Positions 57,612-64,000 of a DNA stretch of 64,000 bases are shown here, in pieces. The translations under genes and the position numbers were made by a program. Source of the DNA: Amycolatopsis mediterranei (GTDB lineage: Bacteria; Actinomycetota; Actinomycetes; Mycobacteriales; Pseudonocardiaceae); the NCBI RefSeq assembly GCF_026017845.1, contig NZ_CP100416.1, positions 6,891,892-6,955,891 of the forward strand, written 5' to 3'. The notes under the pieces are model-generated. The model was not told the origin of the DNA, searched no databases, and was given only the letters and a program-made list of their open reading frames with translations. Positions within the stretch are counted from its first letter, which is position 1; every line of letters starts with the position of its first letter.

Positions 57612-58241
57612 TCAGGCCTGCTTGCGCTTGGCGAACGCCGTCGGGCGGTCCGCCCACGGGGCGTCCGCCGGGCGGGCCGGAGCCACGCCGGTGAGCACCG
57701 CGTGGGTGGCCAGCACGCCGGAGACGGTGGCGCCGTTGAGCAGCTCGCCGGCCAGGGCCATCCGGACCGCCTCGGCGAGCGGGAACTTGCGGATGACCAG
57801 GTCCGCCTCCTCCTCGCCGAGCACGTCGCGGTCCACATCGGACAGTCCACGGGCCAGGAAGACCCGGACCACCTCGTCGGTGAAGCCCGGCGACGCCGCG
57901 ACGTCGACCAGGGTCACCCAGTCCGACGCGGCCAGCCCGGCCTCTTCGACCAGCTCGCGCTTGGCCGTGCCGACCGGGTCCTCGCCGAGGTGGTCGATCA
58001 GGCCCGCGGGCAGCTCCCACAGCCGGTGCCCGATCGGGTGCCGGTACTGGTGGATGAGGGTGACCTGCTGCTCCTCGTCCAGCGCGACGATCGCCACCGC
58101 GCCGAGGTGCTCGATCACCTCGCGGACCGCGGTCTCCCCGTCCGGCATCACGACGTCGTCGATCCGCAGGCCGACGACGCGTCCGATGTGGACGTCCCGG
58201 CTGGACGCGACGCTGAACTCGTGCTCGCCCGGCGCGGTCAC
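57612..58241 (-). CDS. NUDIX hydrolase, ADP-ribose pyrophosphatase type
   Basis: 209 residues, GTG start overlapping the pyrG stop (GTGA). The NUDIX box is GLIDHLGEDPVGTAKRELVEEAGL (shown here as G...E-x7-REL-VEE-x-GL; one residue longer than the strict box between G and E, as in some mycobacterial relatives). LIHQYRHPIGHRLWELPAG precedes it, typical of ADP-ribose pyrophosphatases. It probably hydrolyses ADP-ribose or a similar nucleoside diphosphate in the cytosol. The pyrG-nudix-xerD order is conserved in actinobacteria. Confidence 0.9.
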   Translation of the reverse strand: MTAPGEHEFSVASSRDVHIGRVVGLRIDDVVMPDGETAVREVIEHLGAVAIVALDEEQQVTLIHQYRHPIGHRLWELPAGLIDHLGEDPVGTAKRELVEEAGLAASDWVTLVDVAASPGFTDEVVRVFLARGLSDVDRDVLGEEEADLVIRKFPLAEAVRMALAGELLNGATVSGVLATHAVLTGVAPARPADAPWADRPTAFAKRKQA

Positions 58242-59938
58242 CGGGCCGCCACCGGGGCTTCGGGCAGCTCGACCGGCAGCCGCTCGGCGACCTTGCGGTC
58301 CACCACGGCCTTGACGAACGCGCTGAACAGCGGGTGCGGCCGGGTCGGGCGGCTCTTGAGCTCGGGGTGCGCCTGCGTGCCGACGAAGAACGGGTGCACC
58401 TCGGCGGGCAGCTCGACGAACTCGACCAGGCGATCGTCCGGCGACGTGCCGGAGAAGACCAGGCCCGCCTCCGAGAGCTGCTTGCGGTAGGCGTTGTTCA
58501 CCTCGTAGCGGTGGCGGTGGCGCTCGGAGACCTCGGTGGTGCCGTAGGCCTTCGCGACCTGCGAACCCGCCTTGAGCTTCGCCGGGTAGGCGCCCAGGCG
58601 CATGGTGCCGCCCATGTCCCGCTCCCCCGCGACGACGTCGCGCTGGTCGGCCATGGTCGAGATCACCGGGTGCGTGGTGTTCTCGTCGAACTCCGAGGAC
58701 CCGGCGTCGGTGATGCCGGCCAGGTGCCGCGCGGCCTCGATGACCATGCACTGCAGGCCCAGGCACAGGCCGAGCAGCGGGACGCCGCGGGTGCGCGCGT
58801 ACTCGATCGCGCCGACCTTGCCCTCGATGCCGCGGATGCCGAACCCGCCCGGGATCAGCACACCGTCCACATCGGACAGCACGGAGGCCGCGCCGGACGC
58901 GGTCTGCGCGTCGTCGGAGGCGACCCAGACGATCTCGACCTTCGCGCGGTGGGCGAACCCGCCCGCACGCAGCGCCTCGGTGACCGACAGGTAGGCGTCC
59001 GGCAGGTCGATGTACTTGCCGACCACGGCGATCCGCACGACCTCGTTCGGGTTGTGCACCCGGTCGAGCAGGTCGCCCCACACCGTCCAGTCGACGTCGC
59101 GGAACGGCAGGCCGAGGCGGCGGACGACGTAGGCGTCGAGCGCCTCGCTGTGCAGCACCTTCGGGATGTCGTAGATGGACCGCGCGTCCGGGCAGGCGAT
59201 GACGGCCTCGGTGTCGACGTCGCACATCAGGCCGATCTTGCGCTTGAGGTCCTCGGGGATCTCCCGGTCGGCCCGGCAGACCAGCGCGTCGGGCTGGATG
59301 CCGATGTTGCGCAGCGCGGCGACCGAGTGCTGGGTCGGCTTCGTCTTGAGCTCGCCCGACGGCGCCAGGTACGGCACCAGCGAGACGTGCAGGAAGAAGC
59401 AGTGGTCACGGCCGACGTCGTGGCGGACCTGGCGGCAGGCCTCCAGGAACGGCAGGGACTCGATGTCGCCGACCGTGCCGCCGACCTCGGTGATGACGAC
59501 GTCCGGCGACTGGCCGTTCTCGTCGGGCTCGGCCGCCGCGGTGATCCGGGCCTTGATCTCGTCGGTGATGTGCGGGATGACCTGCACGGTGTCGCCGAGG
59601 TACTCGCCGCGGCGTTCCTTGGCGATCACCTCGGAGTAGACCTGGCCGGTGGTGACGTTGGCCTTGCCGTCGAGGTCGCGGTCGAGGAACCGCTCGTAGT
59701 GCCCGATGTCGAGGTCGGTCTCGGCGCCGTCGTCGGTGACGAACACCTCACCGTGCTGGAACGGGTTCATCGTCCCGGGGTCGACGTTGAGATAGGGGTC
59801 GAGCTTCTGCATCGTGACGCGAAGCCCGCGTGCGGTAAGGAGCTGACCCAGGCTGGAAGCCGTGAGTCCCTTACCCAGAGAGGAGGCAACGCCTCCGGTG
59901 ACAAAAACGTACTTGGTTGCCCGTGACTGAAGTCCCAC
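58238..59938 (-). CDS. pyrG: CTP synthase
   Basis: 566 residues from GTG at 59938, which gives an N-terminus (VGLQSRATKYVFVTGGVASS) of the length seen in other actinobacteria. Synthetase domain: LGKGLTASSLGQLLTARG and KLDPYLNVDPGTMNPFQHGE; EVGGTVGDIESLPF. The glutaminase domain has GIRGIEGKVGAIEYAR, the nucleophile in LGLCLGLQCMVIEAAR, and HPEL near the end. It aminates UTP to CTP. The stop overlaps the NUDIX start. Confidence 0.96.
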   Translation of the reverse strand: MGLQSRATKYVFVTGGVASSLGKGLTASSLGQLLTARGLRVTMQKLDPYLNVDPGTMNPFQHGEVFVTDDGAETDLDIGHYERFLDRDLDGKANVTTGQVYSEVIAKERRGEYLGDTVQVIPHITDEIKARITAAAEPDENGQSPDVVITEVGGTVGDIESLPFLEACRQVRHDVGRDHCFFLHVSLVPYLAPSGELKTKPTQHSVAALRNIGIQPDALVCRADREIPEDLKRKIGLMCDVDTEAVIACPDARSIYDIPKVLHSEALDAYVVRRLGLPFRDVDWTVWGDLLDRVHNPNEVVRIAVVGKYIDLPDAYLSVTEALRAGGFAHRAKVEIVWVASDDAQTASGAASVLSDVDGVLIPGGFGIRGIEGKVGAIEYARTRGVPLLGLCLGLQCMVIEAARHLAGITDAGSSEFDENTTHPVISTMADQRDVVAGERDMGGTMRLGAYPAKLKAGSQVAKAYGTTEVSERHRHRYEVNNAYRKQLSEAGLVFSGTSPDDRLVEFVELPAEVHPFFVGTQAHPELKSRPTRPHPLFSAFVKAVVDRKVAERLPVELPEAPVAAR

Positions 59939-60027
59939 GGGCCGCCAGCATATCCCACTGCTGCGGATCCGCGCGTTGTGACATGCCCCAGACGCCGGAT
60001 ATGACCTGGGCCACCCGCACGGGTGAC

Positions 60028-61188
60028 TTAAGCCGCAACCTTCGCCGGACGCAGCCGCGGCCGGCCCGTCAGCGCCCGGCTGCCCGGCAGCCGCCGCAGG
60101 ACCTCCACGATCAGGATCGTGAGGACGATCGTCGCCAGGTAGATGATCACGCTGAGCCACGGCGCGCCGAAGCGCTCCGCGACGTGCGGGATCGCCGGGC
60201 CGAGCAGGGCCAGCGCGAGCGGGTGGACCAGGAAGATGCTGAACGACCGGTTCGCCGCCCAGGACACCACCCTGGCCCCGCGGCTGCCCTCCCGGCGGCG
60301 CGCCGCCCATCTCGTCGCCAGCGCGTAGATCGCCGCGATGACGGTGAGGAACCAGGGGATCAGGTACGGCTGGAACGGGTCGCTGGCCACCTGCGGGAAA
60401 GTTCCACTGTGGACAGTCCGCAGGTAGTACCACTCGGTGCCCGTGAGCACCGCCACGAGCGTGCCGCCGAGCAGCAGCCGGTGCCGCCCCGCCCAGGCGT
60501 GCACGGTCTCGAAGTGCATGGCCACCACGGCGCCGAACAGCGTGTAGAACTGGTACGGCAGGATCGTGCCGTACAGGTGGGTGATCGTCTCGTAGCTCAC
60601 GCCGAGCGGCTGGTAGGTCATGAACAGCGTCACGCCGACCTGCACCAGCCCGCTGCCGAGCAGCAGCCACTTGTGCTTGCCCTCGGTCGCCCGCAGCAGC
60701 TTCATCAGCGCCGGGAACAGCAGGTAGACCTGCATCGTCACGAGCAGGAAGTACAGGTGGTACCAGGCGCCGCCGGTGACGAGGTCCTTGAGCAGCAGGC
60801 GCATCGACGCCTCGAGCGAGCCCGGCTGCTGCACCCCGGTCACCAGGCCGTAGGCCCAGAAGAACATCGACCACGCGAGGTAGGGCGTGGCGACCAGCGG
60901 CAGCCGCCGTCGCCAGAAGTCACCCGCGGTGATCTCGCGGCGGCGGTTCTGGAACACCAGCACGAACCCGGTGAGCGCGAAGAAGGCCTCGCGGGTGAAG
61001 TGCAGCGGCGTCTCGACGGCGTTGGCCCCGACGTCCTGCGCGAAGTTCGTCGCGCCCACCACGTGGATGAGGATGACGCAGGCGAACGTGATCAACCGGA
61101 AGAGGTCGATCTGGTGGAGGTAGGGCGCTTTGCCGCCCGGTCTCGCAGCGCGGGCGGGGGCCTCGAGCGTGGCCTGGGCAGTCGTCAT
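60028..61188 (-). CDS. Acyltransferase-3 family membrane protein
   Basis: 386 residues with about ten membrane segments. It opens LHQIDLFRLITFACVILIHV, the conserved R-x10-H motif of acyltransferase-3 proteins, followed by FTREAFFALTGFVLVFQ and FWRRRLPLVATPYLAWS. The family transfers acetyl or acyl groups to surface sugars or antibiotics; substrate unknown. It is a single gene; the 205 bp between it and the GntR gene show no feature I can name. Confidence 0.88.
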   Translation of the reverse strand: MTTAQATLEAPARAARPGGKAPYLHQIDLFRLITFACVILIHVVGATNFAQDVGANAVETPLHFTREAFFALTGFVLVFQNRRREITAGDFWRRRLPLVATPYLAWSMFFWAYGLVTGVQQPGSLEASMRLLLKDLVTGGAWYHLYFLLVTMQVYLLFPALMKLLRATEGKHKWLLLGSGLVQVGVTLFMTYQPLGVSYETITHLYGTILPYQFYTLFGAVVAMHFETVHAWAGRHRLLLGGTLVAVLTGTEWYYLRTVHSGTFPQVASDPFQPYLIPWFLTVIAAIYALATRWAARRREGSRGARVVSWAANRSFSIFLVHPLALALLGPAIPHVAERFGAPWLSVIIYLATIVLTILIVEVLRRLPGSRALTGRPRLRPAKVAA

Positions 61189-61393
61189 CGTGCCGCCGAT
61201 CCGGCACCGTCGTCGGCGTGGTTCACGTTGTCAGACTTGCCACCCATTCTGTGAATTTCCCATGAAGCTGCTGGGAAGCGCCTGTTGGCAGGGCTCCTGG
61301 GGCGTGTCGGATATGCCACTTCCGCTCAAGGAGCGAAGCGCCCGCGATCATGTTATCGGGTGAGCCGTCAGGTACGCAGCGTGACCTTCGTCA

Positions 61394-62047
61394 TCAAGCT
61401 GTGACCTGCGGAAAGAGTGACCTCAGCGTGACCTCGCGGTTGACGCGCACGTGTTCGACCGCGGACGCCTTCGCCCGCTCGGCGTCCCCCGAGGCGATCG
61501 CCTCGTACAGCCGCCGGTGTTCGTCGAGCAGCTCGGTCCAGTGCTCGTTCTGGCTCGTGAGCCAGCGGAGCCGGCCTTCGAGCGGCTGCAGCATGGTGGT
61601 CAGCAGCGCGTTGCCCGCGATGGCGACGATCTCGTCGTGGAAGCGCGAGTTGAGGACGGTGATCCGGGCCGCGTCACCGCGGGCCGTCGCGCGGGCGGCG
61701 TCGGCGAGGACGCGGTCGAGGCGCTTGAGCTCGGGGGCACCCGCCCGCTCGGCGGCGAGCCCCGCGGCGAGGCCTTCGAGAGCCTCCCGGACGTCGAACA
61801 GCTCCTCGACGTCGACCTGCGCCAGCTGCCGGACGACCACCCGGCGCGGCGACTGGACGACGAGGAACCCCTCGGCCTCGAGCGCACGGATGGCTTCGCG
61901 GACCGGGACGCGGGAGACGCCGAGGTCCTCGGCCAGCTCGCGCTCGACCAGCCGGTCGCCCGGGCGGAGCCGGCCCGTCAGGATCCGTTCGCGCAGCTCC
62001 TCGCGCACCCGCTGCCGCGTGGCCGCGAGGGGTTGCCGCTCGTCCAC
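61394..62047 (-). CDS. GntR family regulator (FCD subgroup)
   Basis: 217 residues from GTG at 62047, with AGGAGGG just upstream. The winged HTH is RVREELRERILTGRLRPGDR then AEDLGVSRVPVREAIRALEA. The FCD effector domain follows (DVEELFDVREALEGLAAGLA, LNSRFHDEIVAIAGN, AERAKASAVEHVRVN) with the metal-binding D/H pattern. It is divergent from an NCS1 permease, and a 31-bp near-perfect palindrome lies between them. It is likely the repressor of the permease-racemase operon, answering to a hydantoin, allantoin or related compound. Confidence 0.9.
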   Translation of the reverse strand: MDERQPLAATRQRVREELRERILTGRLRPGDRLVERELAEDLGVSRVPVREAIRALEAEGFLVVQSPRRVVVRQLAQVDVEELFDVREALEGLAAGLAAERAGAPELKRLDRVLADAARATARGDAARITVLNSRFHDEIVAIAGNALLTTMLQPLEGRLRWLTSQNEHWTELLDEHRRLYEAIASGDAERAKASAVEHVRVNREVTLRSLFPQVTA

Positions 62048-62131
62048 GCAGCCCTCCTTCAACACCGCCGTAACCGGCCGTAACACGAGTTTATCGGCCG
62101 GAGGGTTGACTCGCGTGGACGCCGGGGCGAT

Positions 62132-62162
62132 ATTTGGGATTCCAAATTTTGGTATCCCAAAT
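62132..62162. promoter_or_regulatory. Candidate GntR operator
   Basis: A 31-bp palindrome with outer arms ATTTGGGA and TCCCAAAT and inner CCAAA/TTTGG; only three central or symmetric positions mismatch. It contains two overlapping TTTGG-N-ATCCCAAA-like half elements. It lies 84 bases upstream of the GntR GTG and 95 bases upstream of the permease ATG. Confidence 0.75.
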
Positions 62163-62185
62163 CGCCGTCGCCGCACTGCATCAAA

Positions 62186-62230
62186 CGGGGCTCCGCCCCG
62201 GCCGGGGGCTCCGCCACCCGGAACCCCCGA
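62186..62230. repeat. GC-rich palindromic element in the permease leader
   Basis: CGGGGCTCCGCCCCG (62186-62200) is a 15-base palindrome with a 1-base centre, followed by CGGGGGCTCC...GGAACCCCCG, a second stem. GGGGCTCCGCCCC elements recur in actinobacterial genomes. Position between operator and start codon could affect transcription readthrough or mRNA structure. Confidence 0.7.
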
Positions 62231-62256
62231 GAGCATCAGTCGACCGGAGGGCCCGC

Positions 62257-63678
62257 ATGACCGCCGCCCCGCTCACCGAACCGTCGCAAGAGACGACCAC
62301 CCCGCCCGACCCCCGCCTCTGGAACGAAGACCTCGCCCCGGCCCAAGAACGCCGGTGGAAGGTCTACGACATCTTCGCGCTGTGGATGTCCGACGTGCAC
62401 AACCTCGGCAACTACACCTTCGCGGCCGGCCTGTTCGTGCTCGGGCTGTCGGCGTGGCAGGTGTTCACCGCGCTGCTGTTCGGGTTCGTCATCATCTACG
62501 CCGGGATGAACCTGATGGGCCGGATCGGCCAGCGCACCGGCGTGCCGTTCCCGGTCGTGGCGCGGATCAGCTTCGGCACGTTCGGCGCCAACCTGCCCGC
62601 GCTGATCCGGGCGGTCATCGCGATCTTCTGGTACGGCATCCAGACCTACCTCGCGAGCGTCGCCATCACGCTGCTCGTGCTCGCCATCGACCCGGGCCTG
62701 AAACCGCTGACCGAACACGGTTTCCTCGGCCTGCACGCGCTCGGCTGGATCTGCTTCGTCGCGTTGTGGGCGGTCCAGGCGCTGATCCTGACCCGCGGCA
62801 TGGAGTCGGTGCGCAAGTTCCAGGACTGGTGCGGCCCGGCGATCTGGGTCGTGATGATCGCCCTCGCCGTCTGGATCCTCGCCGCGGGGCACTGGAACAT
62901 CTCCTTCACCAGCAGCCCGAAGCAGCTGTCCACCGGCGAGCAGATCCGGCAGTGGTTCGGCGCGGCCGGGCTCATCCTGGCCACCTACGGCACCCTCATG
63001 CTCAACTTCTGCGACTTCTCCCGGTTCGCCCCGGACCAGAAGACCGTGCGGCGCGGCAACTTCTGGGGCCTGCCCATCAACTCGACGGCGTTCGCGCTGC
63101 TGTCGGTGGTCGTCACCGCGGGCAGCATGCAGGTGTTCGGCGAGGCGATCACCGACCCGGCCGAGCTGCTGTCCAAGGTGCACAACACACCGGTGCTCAT
63201 CGTCGGCGCGCTGACGTTCGCCATCGCCACCATGGGCGTCAACATCGTCGCCAACTTCGTCTCCCCCGCCTACGACCTGGCCAACATCTGGCCGAAGCGG
63301 ATCAGCTTCACCGTCGGCGGGATGATCAGCGCGGTCGCCGCCCTGTGCGTGCTGCCGTGGAAGCTGTACTCCTCGCCGGCGGTGGTCAACTACTTCCTCG
63401 GCGGGCTCGGCGCGTTCCTCGGCCCGCTGTTCGGGATCATGATCGTCGACTACTACCTGATCCGGCGCGGCAAGGTCGACGTCGCCCAGCTGTTCGTCGT
63501 CGGCGGGACCTACCCGCGGGTGAACCCGCGCGCGCTGGTGACGTTCTTCCCGACCGCCGCGCTGGCCGCGGTCATCGCGCTGGTGCCGTACTTCGCGTCG
63601 GCCGCGCCGTACTCGTGGTTCATCGGCACGGCGTCGTCGGCTGCCCTGTACTTCGCGGTTTCCAGGAAACACCGATGA
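62257..63678 (+). CDS. NCS1 family nucleobase/hydantoin:cation symporter
   Basis: 473 residues with about 12 membrane segments. It begins with the NCS1 N-terminal region RLWNEDLAPAQERRWKVYDI and FALWMSDVHNLGNYTFAAG, then VVARISFGTFGANLPALIRA and FWYGIQTYLAS (substrate region), NFCDFSRFAPD and IMIVDYYLIRRGKV. These are hallmark motifs of Mhp1/allantoin permease-type carriers. The adjacent racemase-like gene overlaps by ATGA and suggests a hydantoin or allantoin-type substrate. ATG at 62257 with GGAGGG upstream. Confidence 0.9.
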   Translation: MTAAPLTEPSQETTTPPDPRLWNEDLAPAQERRWKVYDIFALWMSDVHNLGNYTFAAGLFVLGLSAWQVFTALLFGFVIIYAGMNLMGRIGQRTGVPFPVVARISFGTFGANLPALIRAVIAIFWYGIQTYLASVAITLLVLAIDPGLKPLTEHGFLGLHALGWICFVALWAVQALILTRGMESVRKFQDWCGPAIWVVMIALAVWILAAGHWNISFTSSPKQLSTGEQIRQWFGAAGLILATYGTLMLNFCDFSRFAPDQKTVRRGNFWGLPINSTAFALLSVVVTAGSMQVFGEAITDPAELLSKVHNTPVLIVGALTFAIATMGVNIVANFVSPAYDLANIWPKRISFTVGGMISAVAALCVLPWKLYSSPAVVNYFLGGLGAFLGPLFGIMIVDYYLIRRGKVDVAQLFVVGGTYPRVNPRALVTFFPTAALAAVIALVPYFASAAPYSWFIGTASSAALYFAVSRKHR

Positions 63679-64000
63679 GGATCGTCGTCACCAACTGCAA
63701 CACCACCGAGGCGATGACGAAGGAGATCGAAGCCGGGGCCCGCGCGGCCGCGAGCCCCGGCACCGAGATCCTCGCCAAAACGCCACGCTGGGGCCCGGAG
63801 TCGGCCGAAGGCTGGCTGGACAGCTTCCTGTCCGCCGCGGCCGTGCTGGACCTGTTGCGGGGCCTGGAGGAGCCGTTCGACGCCGTCGTGGGGGCCCCGG
63901 TGGGGGCTCCACGCCCCGGGGGGGCGCGCCCACAGCGGGCCGACCCCGGCCTCGCCAAAAACCCGCCCCCCCCCCCACACGCCCTCCCGCCACGCCGCCG
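63675..64000 (+). CDS. Asp/Glu/hydantoin racemase family, 3' partial and degraded at the end
   Basis: The ATG at 63675 overlaps the permease stop. The first ~72 residues (RIVVTNCNTTEAMTKEIEAG, then PGTEILAKTPRWGPESAEGW and LDLLRGLEEPFDAVV) match the start of hydantoin/Asp-Glu racemases, with NCNTTEAMT as the N-terminal signature. From about 63891 the reading turns into Pro/Gly/Arg-rich sequence (PVGAPRPGGARPQRAD, then a Pro run) with none of the family pattern, although the frame stays open to the window end. This may be sequence error at a contig end rather than biology. Function would be racemisation of hydantoins or similar compounds taken up by the permease. Confidence 0.65.
   Translation, partial: MRIVVTNCNTTEAMTKEIEAGARAAASPGTEILAKTPRWGPESAEGWLDSFLSAAAVLDLLRGLEEPFDAVVGAPVGAPRPGGARPQRADPGLAKNPPPPPHALPPRR

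Noticed and set aside
57612..59225. A 537-codon frame suggesting a NUDIX fusion
   Set aside because: The upper two thirds read pyrG out of frame; the NUDIX protein starts at the GTG at 58241.
61189..61393. Possible small gene or RNA between the acyltransferase and GntR genes
   Set aside because: Short frames lack ribosome sites and coding look; no stable named RNA structure was recognised.

Overview
The window is high-GC DNA with dense, overlapping genes (ATGA/GTGA junctions), many GTG starts and an actinobacterial order of housekeeping genes (pyrG-nudix, xerD-parA-scpA-scpB-rluB, cmk-plsC-der). Together with the intergenic repeat types this points to an actinomycete, most likely Pseudonocardiaceae and probably Amycolatopsis-like. 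The genus is an inference; no rRNA is present. No tRNA, rRNA, CRISPR array, prophage or transposase was seen.

Layout. 1-5414: a tightly overlapping four-gene operon (DUF5691, MoxR-like AAA ATPase, DUF5682, VWA protein), followed by a cysteine-free bL36 gene. 5626-8392: a terminator, a six-unit 21-bp tandem array, a divergent VOC/HxlR pair and a flavin monooxygenase. 8464-19288: a uronic-acid region with a secreted PL8 lyase, a minus-strand operon (symporter, kdgD, gudD, an unknown TIM-barrel-like protein, ketoglutarate semialdehyde dehydrogenase) and a divergent plus-strand pair iclR-udh, with two matched GTTC-N8-GAAC palindromes between them. This is the oxidative route glucuronate -> glucarate -> 5-dehydro-4-deoxyglucarate -> 2-oxoglutarate semialdehyde -> 2-oxoglutarate.

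19324-27298: a Clp-N/HTH pair with twin palindromic operators, a polysaccharide deacetylase, a two-component system, a decayed phosphotransferase, a secreted beta-helix protein, TetR, a PPOX flavoprotein with a ferredoxin reductase, and a DUF4184 membrane protein. 27381-31816: a resorcinol/hydroxyquinol operon with an AraC regulator, a one-chain fusion of maleylacetate reductase and hydroxyquinol 1,2-dioxygenase, and a phenol-type FAD hydroxylase. 31958-37557: a secreted cyclophilin and two tandem Tat-exported GH95-like glycosidases. 37745-43151: a Pls/PosA-type single-module NRPS followed by an M1 zinc peptidase, a candidate poly(amino acid) synthetase/hydrolase pair.

43484-59938: the conserved chromosome-segregation and housekeeping block, split by about 5.5 kb of accessory genes (TetR with a four-site operator, DUF4267, a KhtT/KhtU-like antiporter, a CocE/S15 hydrolase, a methyltransferase). 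60028-64000: an acyltransferase-3 membrane protein, then a GntR regulator divergent from an NCS1 permease and a hydantoin-racemase-like gene. The last gene becomes unrecognisable over its final ~110 bases, which may be a sequence-quality problem at a contig end.

The most striking non-coding feature is a family of intergenic arrays with an exact 21-bp period at three sites. Each lies next to the stop codon of a minus-strand gene; one has six direct units and two have a three-plus-three inverted layout.
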